A program made the position numbers and the translations under genes. A DNA stretch of 64,000 nt from Delphinapterus leucas (Eukaryota; Chordata; Mammalia; Artiodactyla; Monodontidae), in contig NW_022098008.1 in the NCBI RefSeq assembly GCF_002288925.2, positions 1,548,814 through 1,612,813 on the forward strand, read 5' to 3'. The notes under the pieces were generated by a model. It saw nothing but the letters and a program-made list of their open reading frames with translations, did not search any database and was not told where the DNA came from. The stretch's first letter is position 1; each line of letters starts with the position of its first letter. This document shows positions 34,547-46,744 of the stretch, one piece after another.

Positions 34547-34999
34547 GCATTAGTTTTCTATACTTGCTGTGACAAGGGACCACAAAATTACTGGCTTAAC
34601 AACACAGATTTACGATCTTGCAGCTCTGGAGATCAGAAGTCCAACATAGGTCTCACCTCAGGACTGCACTCCTTTCTGGGGGTTCTAGGGAAGAGCGTGC
34701 CTCTCCCTTGTCCTTCCCCTTGAAGCCGTGCATGTGCCTTGGCTTTGTCTCCTTACTCTGTCTTCAGGGAGGACTGTGCCTTTGACTCTTCACCTTCTTC
34801 CTTCCACTCATGAGGACCCCTGCTATTACACTGGGCTGAGCCAAGGTCATCCCCCTATCTCAAGGTCAGCTGATTAGCAACCGTTAAGTTCACCTGCAAC
34901 CTTAATCCCCTTTGCCATGTAACCTAAATACTCACAGGTTCCAGGCAGTAGGTCATGGGCCTATTTGTGGGATGGGGAGACATCATTCTACCTACCAAA
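34547..34999 (-). repeat. MaLR (MLT1-like) LTR remnant
   Basis: The reverse-strand MaLR layout is readable in order: gccattagttttctatacttgctg-type start, acaaaattactggcttaaca, cagctctggagatcagaagt, tcctttctgggggttctag, catgaggacccctgctatta, caaggtcagctgattagcaa, ctttgccatgtaacctaaat, then cattctacctaccaaa at the end. Solitary LTR without internal viral genes. ERVL-related family; exact subfamily not set. Confidence 0.75.
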
Positions 35000-35079
35000 A
35001 GGAGCTTTATTGCTAATCACCCAAAACCAGAAATGATCCAAATCCTCATGAACTGGTATATATGTCATTTTCTAGAACA

Positions 35080-35640
35080 CTTATTGTTTTGCCTTTTATA
35101 TGTAAGTTCTTGATCCATCTGGAATAGATATTGTTTTAATTGAAGTATATTTGATTTACAGTGCTGTGCCAATCTCTGCTGTCCAGCAAAGTGACTCAGT
35201 TACACACATAGAGACATTCCTTTTTTTAATATTCTTTTCCATTCCGGTCTATCCTAGGAGACTGGATATAGTTTGGAATAGATTTTTGTATATGAGGCCA
35301 GGATCAATGTTTGTTAATTGAATAGTTTATATTTAACCATATGAATATCTAATTTACACAAAACTGTTAAGGAAAGGCCACTATTTAGCATTGTACTCAA
35401 GTGGCATATTTTACAACAAATAAGTTCTATTTCTTATATAGTTCTGTCACTTTTTGCTTTGAATATCTTGGTGCTATGTTTCTAAATACATAATAACATA
35501 GAATTTCCATAGCTTTCTTTTAACCCTTTTGCATCATGGCCTTCTTTTGTCTCTAGAAACACTTCTTTCTTTAAAATCTGTCTGACATTAAGATAACTAC
35601 AGCAGAGTTTACTTCAGTGTTTTCATGTTTTCTCTTTTTC
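35080..35640 (-). repeat. Old L1 fragment, host of a nested L1
   Basis: Old L1 in reverse orientation: ttttatatgtaagttcttga and tccatctggaatagat on the left; tttttgtatatgaggccagg, then cttcttttgtctctagaaac and aaaatctgtctgacattaag on the right. The insertion at 35130-35273 splits the word tctggaatagattttt. No coding capacity. Confidence 0.6.
35120..35283 (-). mobile_element. Nested L1 with 10-bp TSD
   Basis: A 144-bp L1 3' end (35130-35273): attgttttaattgaagtata at its A-tail side, gtccagcaaagtgactcagt, tttccattccggtctatcct, ggagactggatatagtt. TSD tggaatagat at 35120-35129 and 35274-35283 is perfect. The flanks join seamlessly as old L1 once this is removed. Confidence 0.88.
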
Positions 35641-35966
35641 TTCCTTTTATTTTCAAATGCACTAAATACAAGAATAAGTTGAGTTTATATGCATTCATCT
35701 TGAGAGCTTACCCAGCCCAAGTCAACCAAGTCTCCCCACACACACATCCCCTACCTGGGGCTCTTGTTCAGTTGTCAAGGCATTCAGAAACAGTCGGGTT
35801 GAGCCCCCAGAACACAGCACGTAAAGGGCTCTCAGAGAGCATGTACGTGCTTGGGAGAAGAAAAGGACAAACAAAACATAGATCTGGCTCTCAGGGATGG
35901 TCAAATGGCTTTTAAAATGATTAAAACCCAAGGGCCAATGCATTCAATGACATTTCAGATATCAAA
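35641..35966. other. Unique AT-rich to mixed DNA
   Basis: The left edge may still be L1-derived. No gene feature. Confidence 0.45.
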
Positions 35967-36051
35967 AACTCCACGTCTTGGATAAAGAACAAGGTCCTAC
36001 TGTATAGACAGGGAACTATATTCAATATCCTGGGATAAACCATAATGGAAA

Positions 36052-36091
<40 letters not shown>

Positions 36092-36180
36092 AACTGAGTC
36101 ATTTTGCTGTATAGCAGAAATTAACACATTATAAATCAAGTATACTTCAGTAAAAATTTTTTTTTTTAAATTCCACATCT
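35967..36180 (+). mobile_element. Short L1 3' end with (TA)n expansion
   Basis: L1 body about 35979-36168: aaggtcctactgtatagaca, actatattcaatatcctggg, then an (AT)n run of about 30 bp (36055-36085), then acttcagtaaaaattttttt as tail. TSD of 12 bp with two mismatches: aactccacgtct (35967-35978) and aattccacatct (36169-36180). Confidence 0.85.
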
Positions 36181-36599
36181 CATTGTGAGATGTTGAGCTA
36201 GAATCATAAAATCCCTTAATAATCTGTTTGAGATAAAGTTTAAAATCTGTTCAAGACCACGAGCAGGGCCAAAGGAGCTGAAGAAGGGATTTCTATGTGG
36301 AGGGGACAGTAGCAGTGGCACCATGCTTTGGGGGGGACATTTGAAGGTCCCAGTATAAGGATGAAATTAGTGCTGAGGTCTGGTGGGGATCAAGGTAACA
36401 CAGGTGAGTGGGGGACAGAGGGAAGAGAGACTCGAGGAGTTCAAGAAGCTTGATGTGGTGCAGGTGTGTATGTTACATGTTAACAGTGGGTTGTTTATGT
36501 TTTCATTAACTTATCTCTGTCTCCTGTCATTCCAACAATGACTTAAGAAGATGAACATGGACACCCATGAACTTCTGATTTTATCACCAACACATAAAG
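36181..36599. other. Unique DNA
   Basis: No repeat or gene feature recognised. Confidence 0.5.
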
Positions 36600-38398
36600 G
36601 ACATGGAAGTGGTCACCTCCCTCTTTACAACAAGAAAAAGTATGTACAAAAAACATACAGCTAATATCATCCTTAACAGTGAGAAGCTGGAGGCTTTCTC
36701 CCCAATATCAGGAACAACTCAAGGGTGTCCTCATTCACCACTCCTCGGGGATGTAAACTAGGAGTCCCAACAGGAGGAAAAAGAAAAAGGAACAAGACAT
36801 ACACAGATCGGGAAGGAACAAAATTATCTGTATTCACAGATGACATAGATGTCTATGTAGAACATCGTGAAGAATTACAAGAAAATAAAAATAAAAACAA
36901 AAATATAAACCTCCTGGAAGTAATAAGCAAGCATAGCAAGGTTACAGGATACAAAGTTAATATAAGTAATATAGGCATACCTTGGAGATAGTATGGCTTT
37001 GGTTGGTTGTATACCACAGCAATGAAGTGAATACGGCAATAGAGTGAGTCACACACATTTTTTTTGTGTTCCCAGCATATAAAAGTTATGTTTACACCAG
37101 ACTGTAGTCTACTGTGTGTGCAATAACATTAAAAAAATATATACATACCTTAATTAAAAACATTTTATTGCTAAAATATTTATATGAGGCATAATCTTTT
37201 TGCTGCAAGGTTTGAAATATTGCAAGAATTACAAAATGTGACACAGAGATATGAAGTAAGCAAATGCTGTTGGAGAAATTATGCCAATAGACTTGCTGGA
37301 TGCAGGGTTGCCACAAACCTTCAATTATAATAAAACACAATATCTGTGAAGTGTAATAAGTGAAGCACAGTAAAAGAAAGTGTGCCTGAATATAAAGATC
37401 AATTGATTTCCTATGTACCAGTAATGAACAATTGGTATTTTACACACATACACACATACATGTGTGTGTGTGTATATATATGTATATATACAAATCTAAA
37501 AAAATACGTTCACCATCTACTCACAGAAAACCACAAAACTCTGATTGAAGAAATCAAAGAATTCTAAGTAAAATGGAGAATTTCATGTTCATGAATGGAA
37601 AGACTCAGTATTGTTAACCTGTTGATTCTTTCCAACTTGATTTACAGACTCAGCAGAATCTCAACCAAAATCCCAGAAAGCTATTTTATAGATATTGACA
37701 AACTGATTCTAAAATTTATATTGAAAAGCAAAGACCAGGAATAGCCAACACAATACTGAGGAAGAACAATAAATTTGAAGGACTTCCGCTACGCAGTTCA
37801 AGATTCACTATAAAGCTGCAGTAATCCAGTCCTCCTGGTATTGGCTACAGAACAGACACATGGATCAATGGAACAGAATGGAGAGGCCAGGTATAGATCC
37901 ACACAGATACATACAACTTACTCCTTGAAAAAGGAGTGAGACAATTAAATGGAAAATGGATAGTCTTTTCTGGAACAACTGGGTATCCATCTGCCAAAAA
38001 AAAAAAAAAAAAAAGTGAGCCAAGACACCTTGCACCCTTCACAAAAATTAACTCAAATGGCATCGTGGAACTAAATGTAAAATGCAAACCTTGTAAGAGT
38101 TGCAGAAAAAAGGATAGCAGGCAATCTAGAGGACCCTGGGTTTTGTGACAACTAATGTAACGTGGTATCCGGTACGGGATCCTGGACAAATAGGCATAAA
38201 ATCAGGGAGTCTGAATAAAGTACGGACTTTGGTTAATAACAATCTACTGATATTGGTTCATTAATTGCAAGAGATGCACCTCATTGAACTGAGATGTGGA
38301 TAATCTGGGAAAATGGCTGCAGGGTAGATGGAAGCTCTCTGTACTATCTTTATATTTTTCTGTAATTCTATAACTGTTCTAAAAATAAAGCTTTTTTT
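36600..38398 (+). mobile_element. L1 ORF2-to-tail copy, interrupted by Tigger1
   Basis: Plus-strand L1. ORF2 remains readable in pieces: the reverse-transcriptase YxDD region has the words acaaaattatctgtattcac and agatgacatagatgtctatg (36820-36860; residues LSVFTDDIDVYVE, where the usual ADD has become TDD). Further ORF2 C-terminal pieces follow from 37388 (cagtaatgaacaattgg; gaaaaccacaaaactctgat; ggaacagaatggagaggcca). The 3' end (gaagctctctgtactatctt, then tgttctaaaaataaagc) and A-rich tail end near 38398. Tigger1 at 36972-37388, a CA/TG/TA run (37442-37494) and an A19 run (about 37997-38015) break it. Dead copy. Confidence 0.85.
36972..37388 (+). mobile_element. Tigger1-type non-autonomous DNA transposon
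   Basis: An internally deleted Tigger1: left end taggcataccttggagatag, gcaatagagtgagtcacaca, ttatgtttacaccagactgt; right end tgcaagaattacaaaatgtg, cttgctggatgcagggttgc, cacaaaccttcaattataat, and gtgtgcctg. The termini are inverted (aggcatacc against gtgtgcct). A TA lies at 36970-36971, the expected target site; the right-hand TA is mutated (aata). The transposase gene is missing. Flanking L1 sequence reads on across it. Confidence 0.88.
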
Positions 38399-41239
38399 TA
38401 AAATAAGGTAAATTCTGACATGGAGATTTTATATAAAATGCACATTTCTGTTACTTCTCAAGAAAAAAATGTTGACAACATGGGGCCCACATACTGACAT
38501 GGGCGAGAAATCTGGTCATACAAAATCAACAGAGAATGTTAGCACATGTATATGTGCGGATTTTATAGGACATATATGTTTATCGGTGAAAACTCTGCAT
38601 TCAGCCCATTTCTTTGAGTCAGTGCTCACTTCCTGCTGAACCCTTGCCGTGGACACTGCCCTGTGCCGAGATTACACAACTTCTGTAATTTTGTCCCCTC
38701 TCGCTCTCTGATCAGATATGTGGGGCCCTGGCAGCAAATTTGAACACGTGTTTCTCCTGTAGATTTTGACAGAGTGTGGTTATTTCCTCTGTAGGAACAG
38801 TCCAATTTCCTGCCCACCATTTCAGGTTTTCTGCAGGAATGGAGGATAACATCTCCTGGCCACTCTGAGTATGGTTTGAACCCTGAAGATGTCTGATGGA
38901 GGAAGTGATTGGATCCGTTCTTTCCACCCCAAACTTTATGTCAAAATGATTACTCATTTCTCTGCTCATAACGCCTATATTGCATGCTGCGGTTGGAAAT
39001 GCAGAAATCTGATTAAAACCTCCCACTGTATTTAACATTGTAGTGCCAAGCAAGATTGGTCTTACAAAGCACAAATACTCTGAGGCTTTGTCCATGAACT
39101 AACGCAGCATGTTTGATGGTGTTTGGTTTTCTGGAAGAAGCCTGGGAGCGTGACCATCAGCTCACAACTGTGAAGAGAAAACCTTTAAGAGCCTGGGTCT
39201 GGCCTCCAATGCTCCCAGTTGCTCTCTGCAGACTGTACTCTCGTGAGTGGTATGCAGACAGACATTGAGACCAGGGGCTCCTGCAGTGCAGACAATCAGA
39301 GCCTCATAAACCCCCTGAGGAAAAATCATTTTCTATAAAATGTCAGGTGAAGCCCTGAAATATTCCTTGGACAGCACTCAAAATGTCTTTTCAAGGACTT
39401 AAGATGAAGACCGCCCAGTCCTGCCCCTTCCTGCAGATGCCTGGGACACCGAGAAGATAAATGTACCCTGCTTGGGCCTCTCCTGCGGGAAAGAACCAGG
39501 ACCATAGATTTTCTGTTTTTAACACGTGAATTTCTGCTTGTTTTAGCACAAAGCAAATTCTTTTGTGTGATTCATATTTCTAAAAAAATAACCACGGACC
39601 CTTGTTAGCATCTTAGAGTTCACAATGAGCTCTCAAAGTCTGATTTTTTTGTTATTAAATTAATCTGAATTTCACTGTAACCCTGCCAAATAGACATCAT
39701 TCCCATTTTCAAGTAATGATATAGGGAACCCACAAGCTAAAAACATGGTTCAGAAAGAGGAGCATTAACACAGATTTGGTAAAAATTAGTGTCTTAGAAT
39801 CATGGTGGGAGGTATTGTTTTAGGCATTTACTGTGATGACAAAACCCCTAAGAACATTTCCAATTTCCAGCATCACCTTACACCCTCATGATGACTGACT
39901 CACGAGGGCAGAGCACAGGCATGGGACACTGAGGGATGTAGAAGGTGAGGATTTAGGAGACAGGACTGGTTCACGGAGCAGGACCCCTGACAGAGTCCAA
40001 AGGACAGCCTTCAACCTCCTCAGTCAATGGAGTGTGTGTCATTTTTGATGACAAACACCCTTGCTTTGTTTTTTAACTTTGAAGGTGAAGTTTTTATTTT
40101 AAGATCTCAGCAGAAAATAAAGGCAGTGGAAAGTGGCTTCTAGTTCTTCATGTGACTTGTACAAGTAAAGTTTGCAGAAGCTGTTGTTTGTGACTATTCA
40201 GGCTCTATGTGTTGCCTCTGGAGCGCCCATCGATAGGCTCACCTATTGCTGGTGTCACATCCCATCTGTATATCTGTGCGTGGTGGCGCCTTCTGCTTCC
40301 AGGCTGGTCCTTGCTCCCATGCTTGGTGGAGCTGAGCTCACTGGGGTCAGCGCAGCAGGAGACACACAGAGGGCAAATAATGTTTCTGGTTAACAAACAT
40401 TAACATGTTAGCAGTCAGGAGAGTGGCTACAGTGATGATGGTAATGTCACAATCATCAGTGCAAACCCACTGGTGAATCCAACGGACAGCACCACTGTCT
40501 TCCCCAGTCAACACCGGGTGGTGAACCCATCTCCCAGAGACCTCTCTGAACTCTTTCCTCCTCCCCGCTCCCTCAGCCCCAGACCTGTCACTTCTCACAG
40601 GTCCCCTTGGCCTCCTGAATCCAGCCCACAACCACTCTGCCGACCCACACCGCACACCCAGTGCAAGTTTCCCCAGGGAACAGGTGGCTGATGTACATGT
40701 TTAAGGAGGACAACTGCTCCTCAGCACAGACCAACTTGTTTCCATGAAGAGATGCAAGCTCAAGCCTCTTTCCATGGCTACTAAATCATGCCATTTGTGT
40801 AAAAATTCTTACTTTTTAAAAAATTAGGAAGAAAATCAAATTTAAAAAAATAGCATGAGGGACATGTTGAGGAGGTCGACAAAATCAGGACCATCACCCC
40901 AATGCCCCATGCCCACCTTCCTCCTCTCACGTCCATGACCTTGAGACAGTGGAATATGGCTCAGGGACTGGCAGTGTTCTTGCGGTCACAGCCTTCGCCA
41001 AACGCATGGCCTCTTCCCCTCCACTCCCTCGCACACAGGATCTGAAGACTCCACTCTCAGTGACCACCCAGGTTTCAGGAATATTCCAGGAGGTCTTCCT
41101 GCTCTTTGGTTCTCCTTGAAGGACCTTTCTCTCCCCTGGTTGATGACAAACACCAACCCACTCCTCAAATTCAGCTACTCTTGAAAGCCTTAGCGTATCT
41201 CTATGGCCCACAGAAATTTTTTTTCTTTTAGTCTGGGAG
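38399..41239. other. Unique DNA with a MIR trace
   Basis: No gene supported. A minus-strand frame of 127 codons (38712-39095) lies in AT-balanced DNA and is the only frame here not explained by composition. I recognise no family in it and frames of this length are expected by chance in 64 kb. About 39650-39770 is a diverged minus-strand MIR-like stretch (tagacatcattcccattttc). Confidence 0.45.
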
Positions 41240-43640
41240 TAGAGTGAATGTATTTCTTCATTTCTAATTTACAAGGGTTTTCTTTCTCTTTCTCGCTCTT
41301 TAGAACTTTCCAGGGTCTCCAGTATAATGGTGAATAGGAGTAAAGATTGCAGACGTTCTTGCCTAGTTCCCAGTCTTAAGGAGAAAGCTTTCAGTCTTAC
41401 ACTATTAAGTATGATATTAACTTGTAGACTTCTTGTAGATGCCATTGATAAGATACCTTACAGGGTAAGAAATTTATAAGATTTAGAAATTTTCTGAGAG
41501 TTTTTAACATGAATAGATATTGAATTTTGTCAAATGACATTTTTGCATTTATTGAAGTTATTTTTTCTTTTAAAAATCTCCTAATAAGGTGAATTACATG
41601 AATTGCTTTTTGAATGTTAATCCAGATTTGCATTCCTAAAATAAATCTCTTGTGGTCATTTTATTATTCTCTCTACATATTGTTGGATTGGATTTGCTGA
41701 AACTTGAAGATTTTTGCATCTATGTTCATGAGCAATATTTGTCTACAGTTTTCTTGTAATGTCTTTGTTTTTTGTTTTTTTTTGTTTTTTTTCTATCATA
41801 GTAACACTGGTCACATATAATGACTTGGGAAGTGCTCCCTCTTTTCAATTTTCTTAGAGTTTGTGTACTCAAAGTAATTTTTCTCCCTCAAATGTTTGGT
41901 ATAATATGGGAGTGGAGCTTCATATGTGGAAAGTTTCTTAACTAGAAGATCAATTTTTTAACAGCATATGATTATTCAAATTATCTGTTTTTTCTGAGTG
42001 AGCATTTTTAGTATATGTCTTTCAAGGAATTTATCTATTTTATTTATGTAAATTGTCTAAATTTTAAAGCACATTATTTATCACATTTCCTTATTGTACT
42101 TTTAATTTTAGTAGGATCTGAAGTAATTTTACCTCTTTCATTTCTATACTGGTATTTTTTGTTTTTTGTTTTTCTTTCTTAAGCAAGTTGGACACAGGTT
42201 TATCAATTTCACTGATCTTTTTGTAGAACTATCTCCCTTCTATTAATTTTGTGTGTTCAATTCCACTGATGTCTTGTCTCTTTGTTATTTTCTTCCTTCT
42301 GATTGCTTTGGTTGTATTTTACTCTCCTTCTAGTTTCTCATGACAGTATCTTAGGTCATGGATTTGAAATCTTTATTCTTTCTAATATAAGCATTTTAAT
42401 GCTATAAAATTCCTTTTTAAATAGGTGGTTAGTTGCATCACACATGATTTTTTTCATTTCATTCAATTAAACATATTGTTTCAATCTCTCTTTTTATTTT
42501 CTTTGACCCATGAGTTATTTAAAAATATTTTGTTTACCAAATATTTAGGGGATTTTCCTAATAACTTTATGTCATTTATTTCTAATTTAGTTCCATTATG
42601 ATATGAGACATACTTTGTATAATTTGAGGGTTTTTTTTAATATTTGTTAAATCTTGTCATATTCAGGATATGGTATATGTTGGTGAATATTACATGTACA
42701 TTCTTGATAAGAATACATAACCTGCTGTTGGATGAAGTGTTCTACAAATGTCAATTAGGTCAAGTTTGTTGATAATGTTATTCAGCTCGTTTGTGTCTCC
42801 CCTTAATTTTTTTCTTTTAAATACTAGCTCTGTCTACTTGTTGAGAGAGGAGTGTGGAGGTCTCTAACAGTGATTGTGAATTTGTCTAAGAAGTTTTTAC
42901 TTTATGTACTTTAAATCTCTGTTGTTAGGTGCAGTCACATTCAGAATTGTTATATCTTCTTGTTGAATTGACCTTTTTATCATTACATAATGTTGTTTTG
43001 CCCTTGGTAATATTTCTTGCTCCAAGTCTATGTTGCCTGATGTTAATATAGCCACTCCAGATTTATTTAACATTTAAATAGAATTTTTAAAAATGTTTTT
43101 TACTTTAAAACTATGTGTTTTTATTATTAAAGTAGATTTCTTTAAGCAGCATATAGTTGTCTTTCATAAATTAAATACAATTTAATAATCTCTGCCTTTT
43201 AGACCCTTTACATTTAATGTAGCTATCAAAATTTTTGATGTATATCTACAATTTAAATTATTTTTGTTTGTTTGTTTCTTCTGTGTTTTGTTCTTCTGCT
43301 TCCTCTTTCTTGCTTTCTTCTGAATTATTTGAATATAGATAGATAGGTAGATAGATATACAGGTATAGATATATATGTTAATATATCTATATATCTTAGT
43401 AATCTTAGCAATATGGTATTAGCAATACAATATTACTATTCTATTTGAATGAACTAGATTTCTTGCCATATTTTTTATATCATTTTTTCCAGTGGTAGAG
43501 TTTTTTAAGTACTACTTTTATAGAATTTATCACACTGTATTATTTAATTACTTTGGCTCACTGGACAAATAGAGAAGTGATATTTTTACTTTGTTTTCTT
43601 TTTCTACTTATCATTTAGCACATAAGGAGCTTTCTAAAAA
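41240..43640 (-). repeat. Long decayed L1M, about 2.4 kb
   Basis: Read in reverse, it follows old L1 ORF2 over most of its length: ctccagtataatggtgaata, aagtatgatattaacttgta, agatattgaattttgtcaaa, atttttgcatctatgttcat at the left; then gatctttttgtagaactatc, tttgacccatgagttattta, tgatatgagacatactttgt, ctgatgttaatatagccact further right. Strongly AT-rich and full of stops. It is the largest single element here. A (GATA)n microsatellite (43335-43375) lies inside the right end. Confidence 0.75.
43335..43400. repeat. GATA/TATA microsatellite
   Basis: atagatagataggtagatag and continuing ATAT words within the decayed L1. Probably variable between individuals. Confidence 0.85.
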
Positions 43641-45139
43641 TGACCTTGGATAAATTAATGTACTCGAGGTATTCAGTAATACATGTATAATATTAACCCA
43701 TTGTTTCATTCTATCAATAGTACTTTCCTTTTTCCAATTTCCTAAACAAATAGCCTACAAGTCAATTTTCTTTCTTTCCTTACAAGAAGCATTTTGTTTT
43801 CTCTTTCCTAAAATTGACTGTTGAGTTGTACTCTCTCTTTGGCATTGCTCTGACCATCCTACCAAGCACGCAACTCCTGAGCTATTGGATGTCTCCCAGC
43901 CTTGGCCTCCTCCATCCACCCTTTCCAAACTCAGCACCTCAAACAAGTCTCACAGCTGCCTCACATAGAGTGGGTCCTCAATAAATGTTTGCTTAATGAA
44001 TAAAACTAGAGTTAATTTTCTTTTTCTGTCAGACTGGATTTTTGTTTTGATTTATTTTGTTTCCCTTTTTAAGTCCATGGGGAAAAAAGAATAAAAGACA
44101 ATATCCACAGGCAAAACATAGTAAAAAATTTTATCAGGTTGCAGAGAAATAGAGAAATAATACTGTATCTGTCTAACAATAGAAGTACATGGCAATAGTA
44201 GATGTTACCAAAAAATTACCAGGGACTTTTCAACTGATTTTGAAAAATATAATAAATTAGCTGTTATTTTTCCAAGTGCCTTTTTGGTTTGATGCTGTAA
44301 GAAATACAACTTTCTAAGCCAATGAGTGTTTCAGGAAATCACTTTATATTAAAATCAGATTCTAGGTAGGATGATGATGTCTTTTACATGTCCTTGTCTT
44401 CCCTTTGGTACCAAGTATTTTGCCCACATTGTTGAATAACAGAAATGTTCACATTTTCCGCATTCTTTACTGTCATGAGTTCTGTAGCAACAGTGTGTGC
44501 TCTGACTTCTGACCTAGAAGGGAGAATGGCGATGATGTTGATGCTTACATCTTCCACTTAAATGATGAAGTCCACATCCCCAGGTAACACTGGGACAACC
44601 GAGCACCCTTGTAGAGATATTGTCAGGAAGCCTGGGGGGAGAACAGCAGCATGTTAGACTCCCTGCTGTGTCACCAGATCATTAGCATTTTCATGATAAA
44701 TAGAGATATTTATGGACATTTTTTATTACTGTAATCATCACTAAATTGTCCTCTTTTCTTAATCTGTGACCTTTTTAACCCTGAAGGTAGTGTAAATTGT
44801 GAGTGGTCCATAAAGCAATGGAAGGACAGTATTTATTTGAATATATTAACAGACCCAGGGTAGGCTCCGGAGGCCCCAGGTCTTTTGTTTGCCTTCTCAC
44901 CTGAAACTATGCTTCTTCCAACACACAATGTCTGCTCCAGAGAGGCAGGTGCATGAGCCCTGGAGCCTCCAGGTAAATTCCACCTTCAACTCATCTCTTC
45001 TTACCTGACTTGAGTCATTTTTCAGAACCCACATCAAGCTCCGCCTCCACCAAAAACTGTTCCTCAACCATCATAATAGTTTACAGTTTGAAATAAAATA
45101 CTAACAAGGAGACTGACCCTCATATGACATCACAGTTAT
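43641..45139. other. Unique AT-rich DNA, MIR tail
   Basis: At 43965-44003 a plus-strand MIR 3' tail is clear (gtgggtcctcaataaatgtt). Otherwise no gene or repeat feature recognised. Confidence 0.5.
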
Positions 45140-45320
45140 CAAAACATTTATAGGCACAATATTTTGTTTCATCCTCCAAATAGTAGAACGATGATTATCA
45201 TCCCTACTTTAAGGTGGTGCAGCTGAGACTCAGGGCAGCTGAAAGTCCAGCCAGAGATCAGCCGAGTGTGAGCACAGCCCCGCCAGACCTGTAGGTCCTG
45301 TGAGATTTCTAACCTCAGGC
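45140..45320 (-). repeat. MIR SINE
   Basis: Reverse MIR: tgtttcatcctccaaatagt, gattatcatccctactttaa, cagctgagactcagggcagc, followed by cagagatcagccgagtgtga. Confidence 0.7.
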
Positions 45321-46117
45321 ACAACCCTGCTAACATGTGACATGACATGTGACATGCCTGAACTCCATTTCTAGGCATGTTTGCTGACATTTATTTTGAT
45401 ATATTTTTTTCTGAACTAGAGAAAAGGCACTTTGATAGCGACAAGTATGACATATTTTTTATTTCCCATTGTTCTGAGTCTTGAGTGCATTCATGGATTT
45501 TTAAGCAACTGGTACCTATTCAAGACTGAAACCCAGCAAGTGCCTCTTCACTTCTTAGCATGTTTTGGGCTCGTGCTTGCACTGATAACCCAGAATCTAC
45601 TTAGTCAGGGGGACCCTGGAGGGGTGGGAATTTGAACCCCAGGAGGTCTTGACCTGTGCCCCCTGTACCAGGAAACCATCCCTGCTTCTCTATGCTGGAA
45701 GGACGTCTTCCGGATGATCAAGTGCCACCTGCCTATGTAACAGGGTTGGTGGGGGTCGGGGAGACTGAGGCCGGGAGTGAGGTGACTTTTCAGGTTCATG
45801 TACTTGGTTAGTCACAGGGCTGGCACGGATTCTGATACCAGAGTCACTTTCTCCTTGGTATCCTGTGCTGTCCCCCCTTGTTCCGCATCCCCTGGGATAA
45901 GAATGTCTCTACGTTGATTTGCAAACCTAAGCAGAGTAGATGTAGCCACGCACCCAGGCGTCAAGAACAGCAGCAGAGTATTTTGTGATTAGACAATATA
46001 TCTCATAAATCCACTTCAAATGTTTCTTAGGATTAGCTGACTGTTTGCATTTTCAAGAGATGTAGAAATAAGTTTTCTCAGGATGTTTTATTACCATTAT
46101 GATACTATATTCACTAC
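45321..46117. other. Unique DNA
   Basis: Contains cgatatg-free, mixed sequence at 45600-45800 and an AT-rich block at 45950-46117 with homeodomain-like words. No gene feature. Confidence 0.45.
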
Positions 46118-46393
46118 TTACAATTTAAAAATTAGTTATTTATCAATGTCGTGTTAGGTTCAGGTGTAAAGCAAAGTGATTCAGTTATACATATACCATA
46201 TCTATTCTTTTTCAAATTCCTTTTCCGTTTAGTTTGTTACATAATACTGAGCACAGTTCCCTGTGCTGTACAGTAGGTCCTTGGTGGCTATCCATTTTAA
46301 ATATAGCAGTGTGTGTATATTGACATTACATTACAATTAATGCAACATTGCTAATCAATCATACTCCAGTATAAAATAAAGTTTAAAAAAATT
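46118..46393. repeat. Two L1 3' ends head to tail in opposite orientation
   Basis: 46118-46312 is minus-strand L1 3' end (gtaaagcaaagtgattcagt, gctgtacagtaggtccttgg). 46335-46393 is a plus-strand L1 3' end (catactccagtataaaataa, then the A-rich tail). Both contain the terminal L1 sequence, so it is not a simple twin-primed single insertion, in which the two segments would be different parts of the element. Confidence 0.75.
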
Positions 46394-46439
46394 GGTGATT
46401 TATCTGAATTTGGGAAGTCCACCTGAAGCCCACCTTGGG

Positions 46440-46640
46440 CCAGAAAATGAGGGCTTTGGCAGAATAACAGGTAATCACACTTGCCCCATGGTACAGACAT
46501 CACTTAAAAAGTGAGGAAATGAAAACTCAGTGAAATTAACTGTCTGCCCAACATCCACTGTAGATGTGGTCAAATCGGCTACAAACTCGACTCCAGAGCC
46601 CACACCCCCGGGGGCTGTGCTGGTCAAGCCTTTGAACTAA
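46440..46640 (-). repeat. MIR SINE
   Basis: Reverse MIR, diverged: agtgaggaaatgaaaactca, gtgaaattaactgtctgccc, then actccagagcccacacccc. Confidence 0.6.
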
Positions 46641-46744
46641 TCAGTGCTTTGCACACCTGGGCTGGTGATGCTGCGGCTTTTTTGCCTCCTACCCCTTAGG
46701 AGCTGACCTTGGACACCTTACACAGTGTTGTGTTGAGATGGCAC

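Noticed and set aside
38712..39095. 127-codon minus-strand frame in AT-balanced DNA
   Set aside because: Not explained by composition, but frames this long are expected several times by chance in 64 kb on both strands, and I recognise no protein family.
41240..43640. AT-rich origin or matrix attachment region
   Set aside because: The sequence reads as a decayed minus-strand L1 over most of its length, which explains its AT content.
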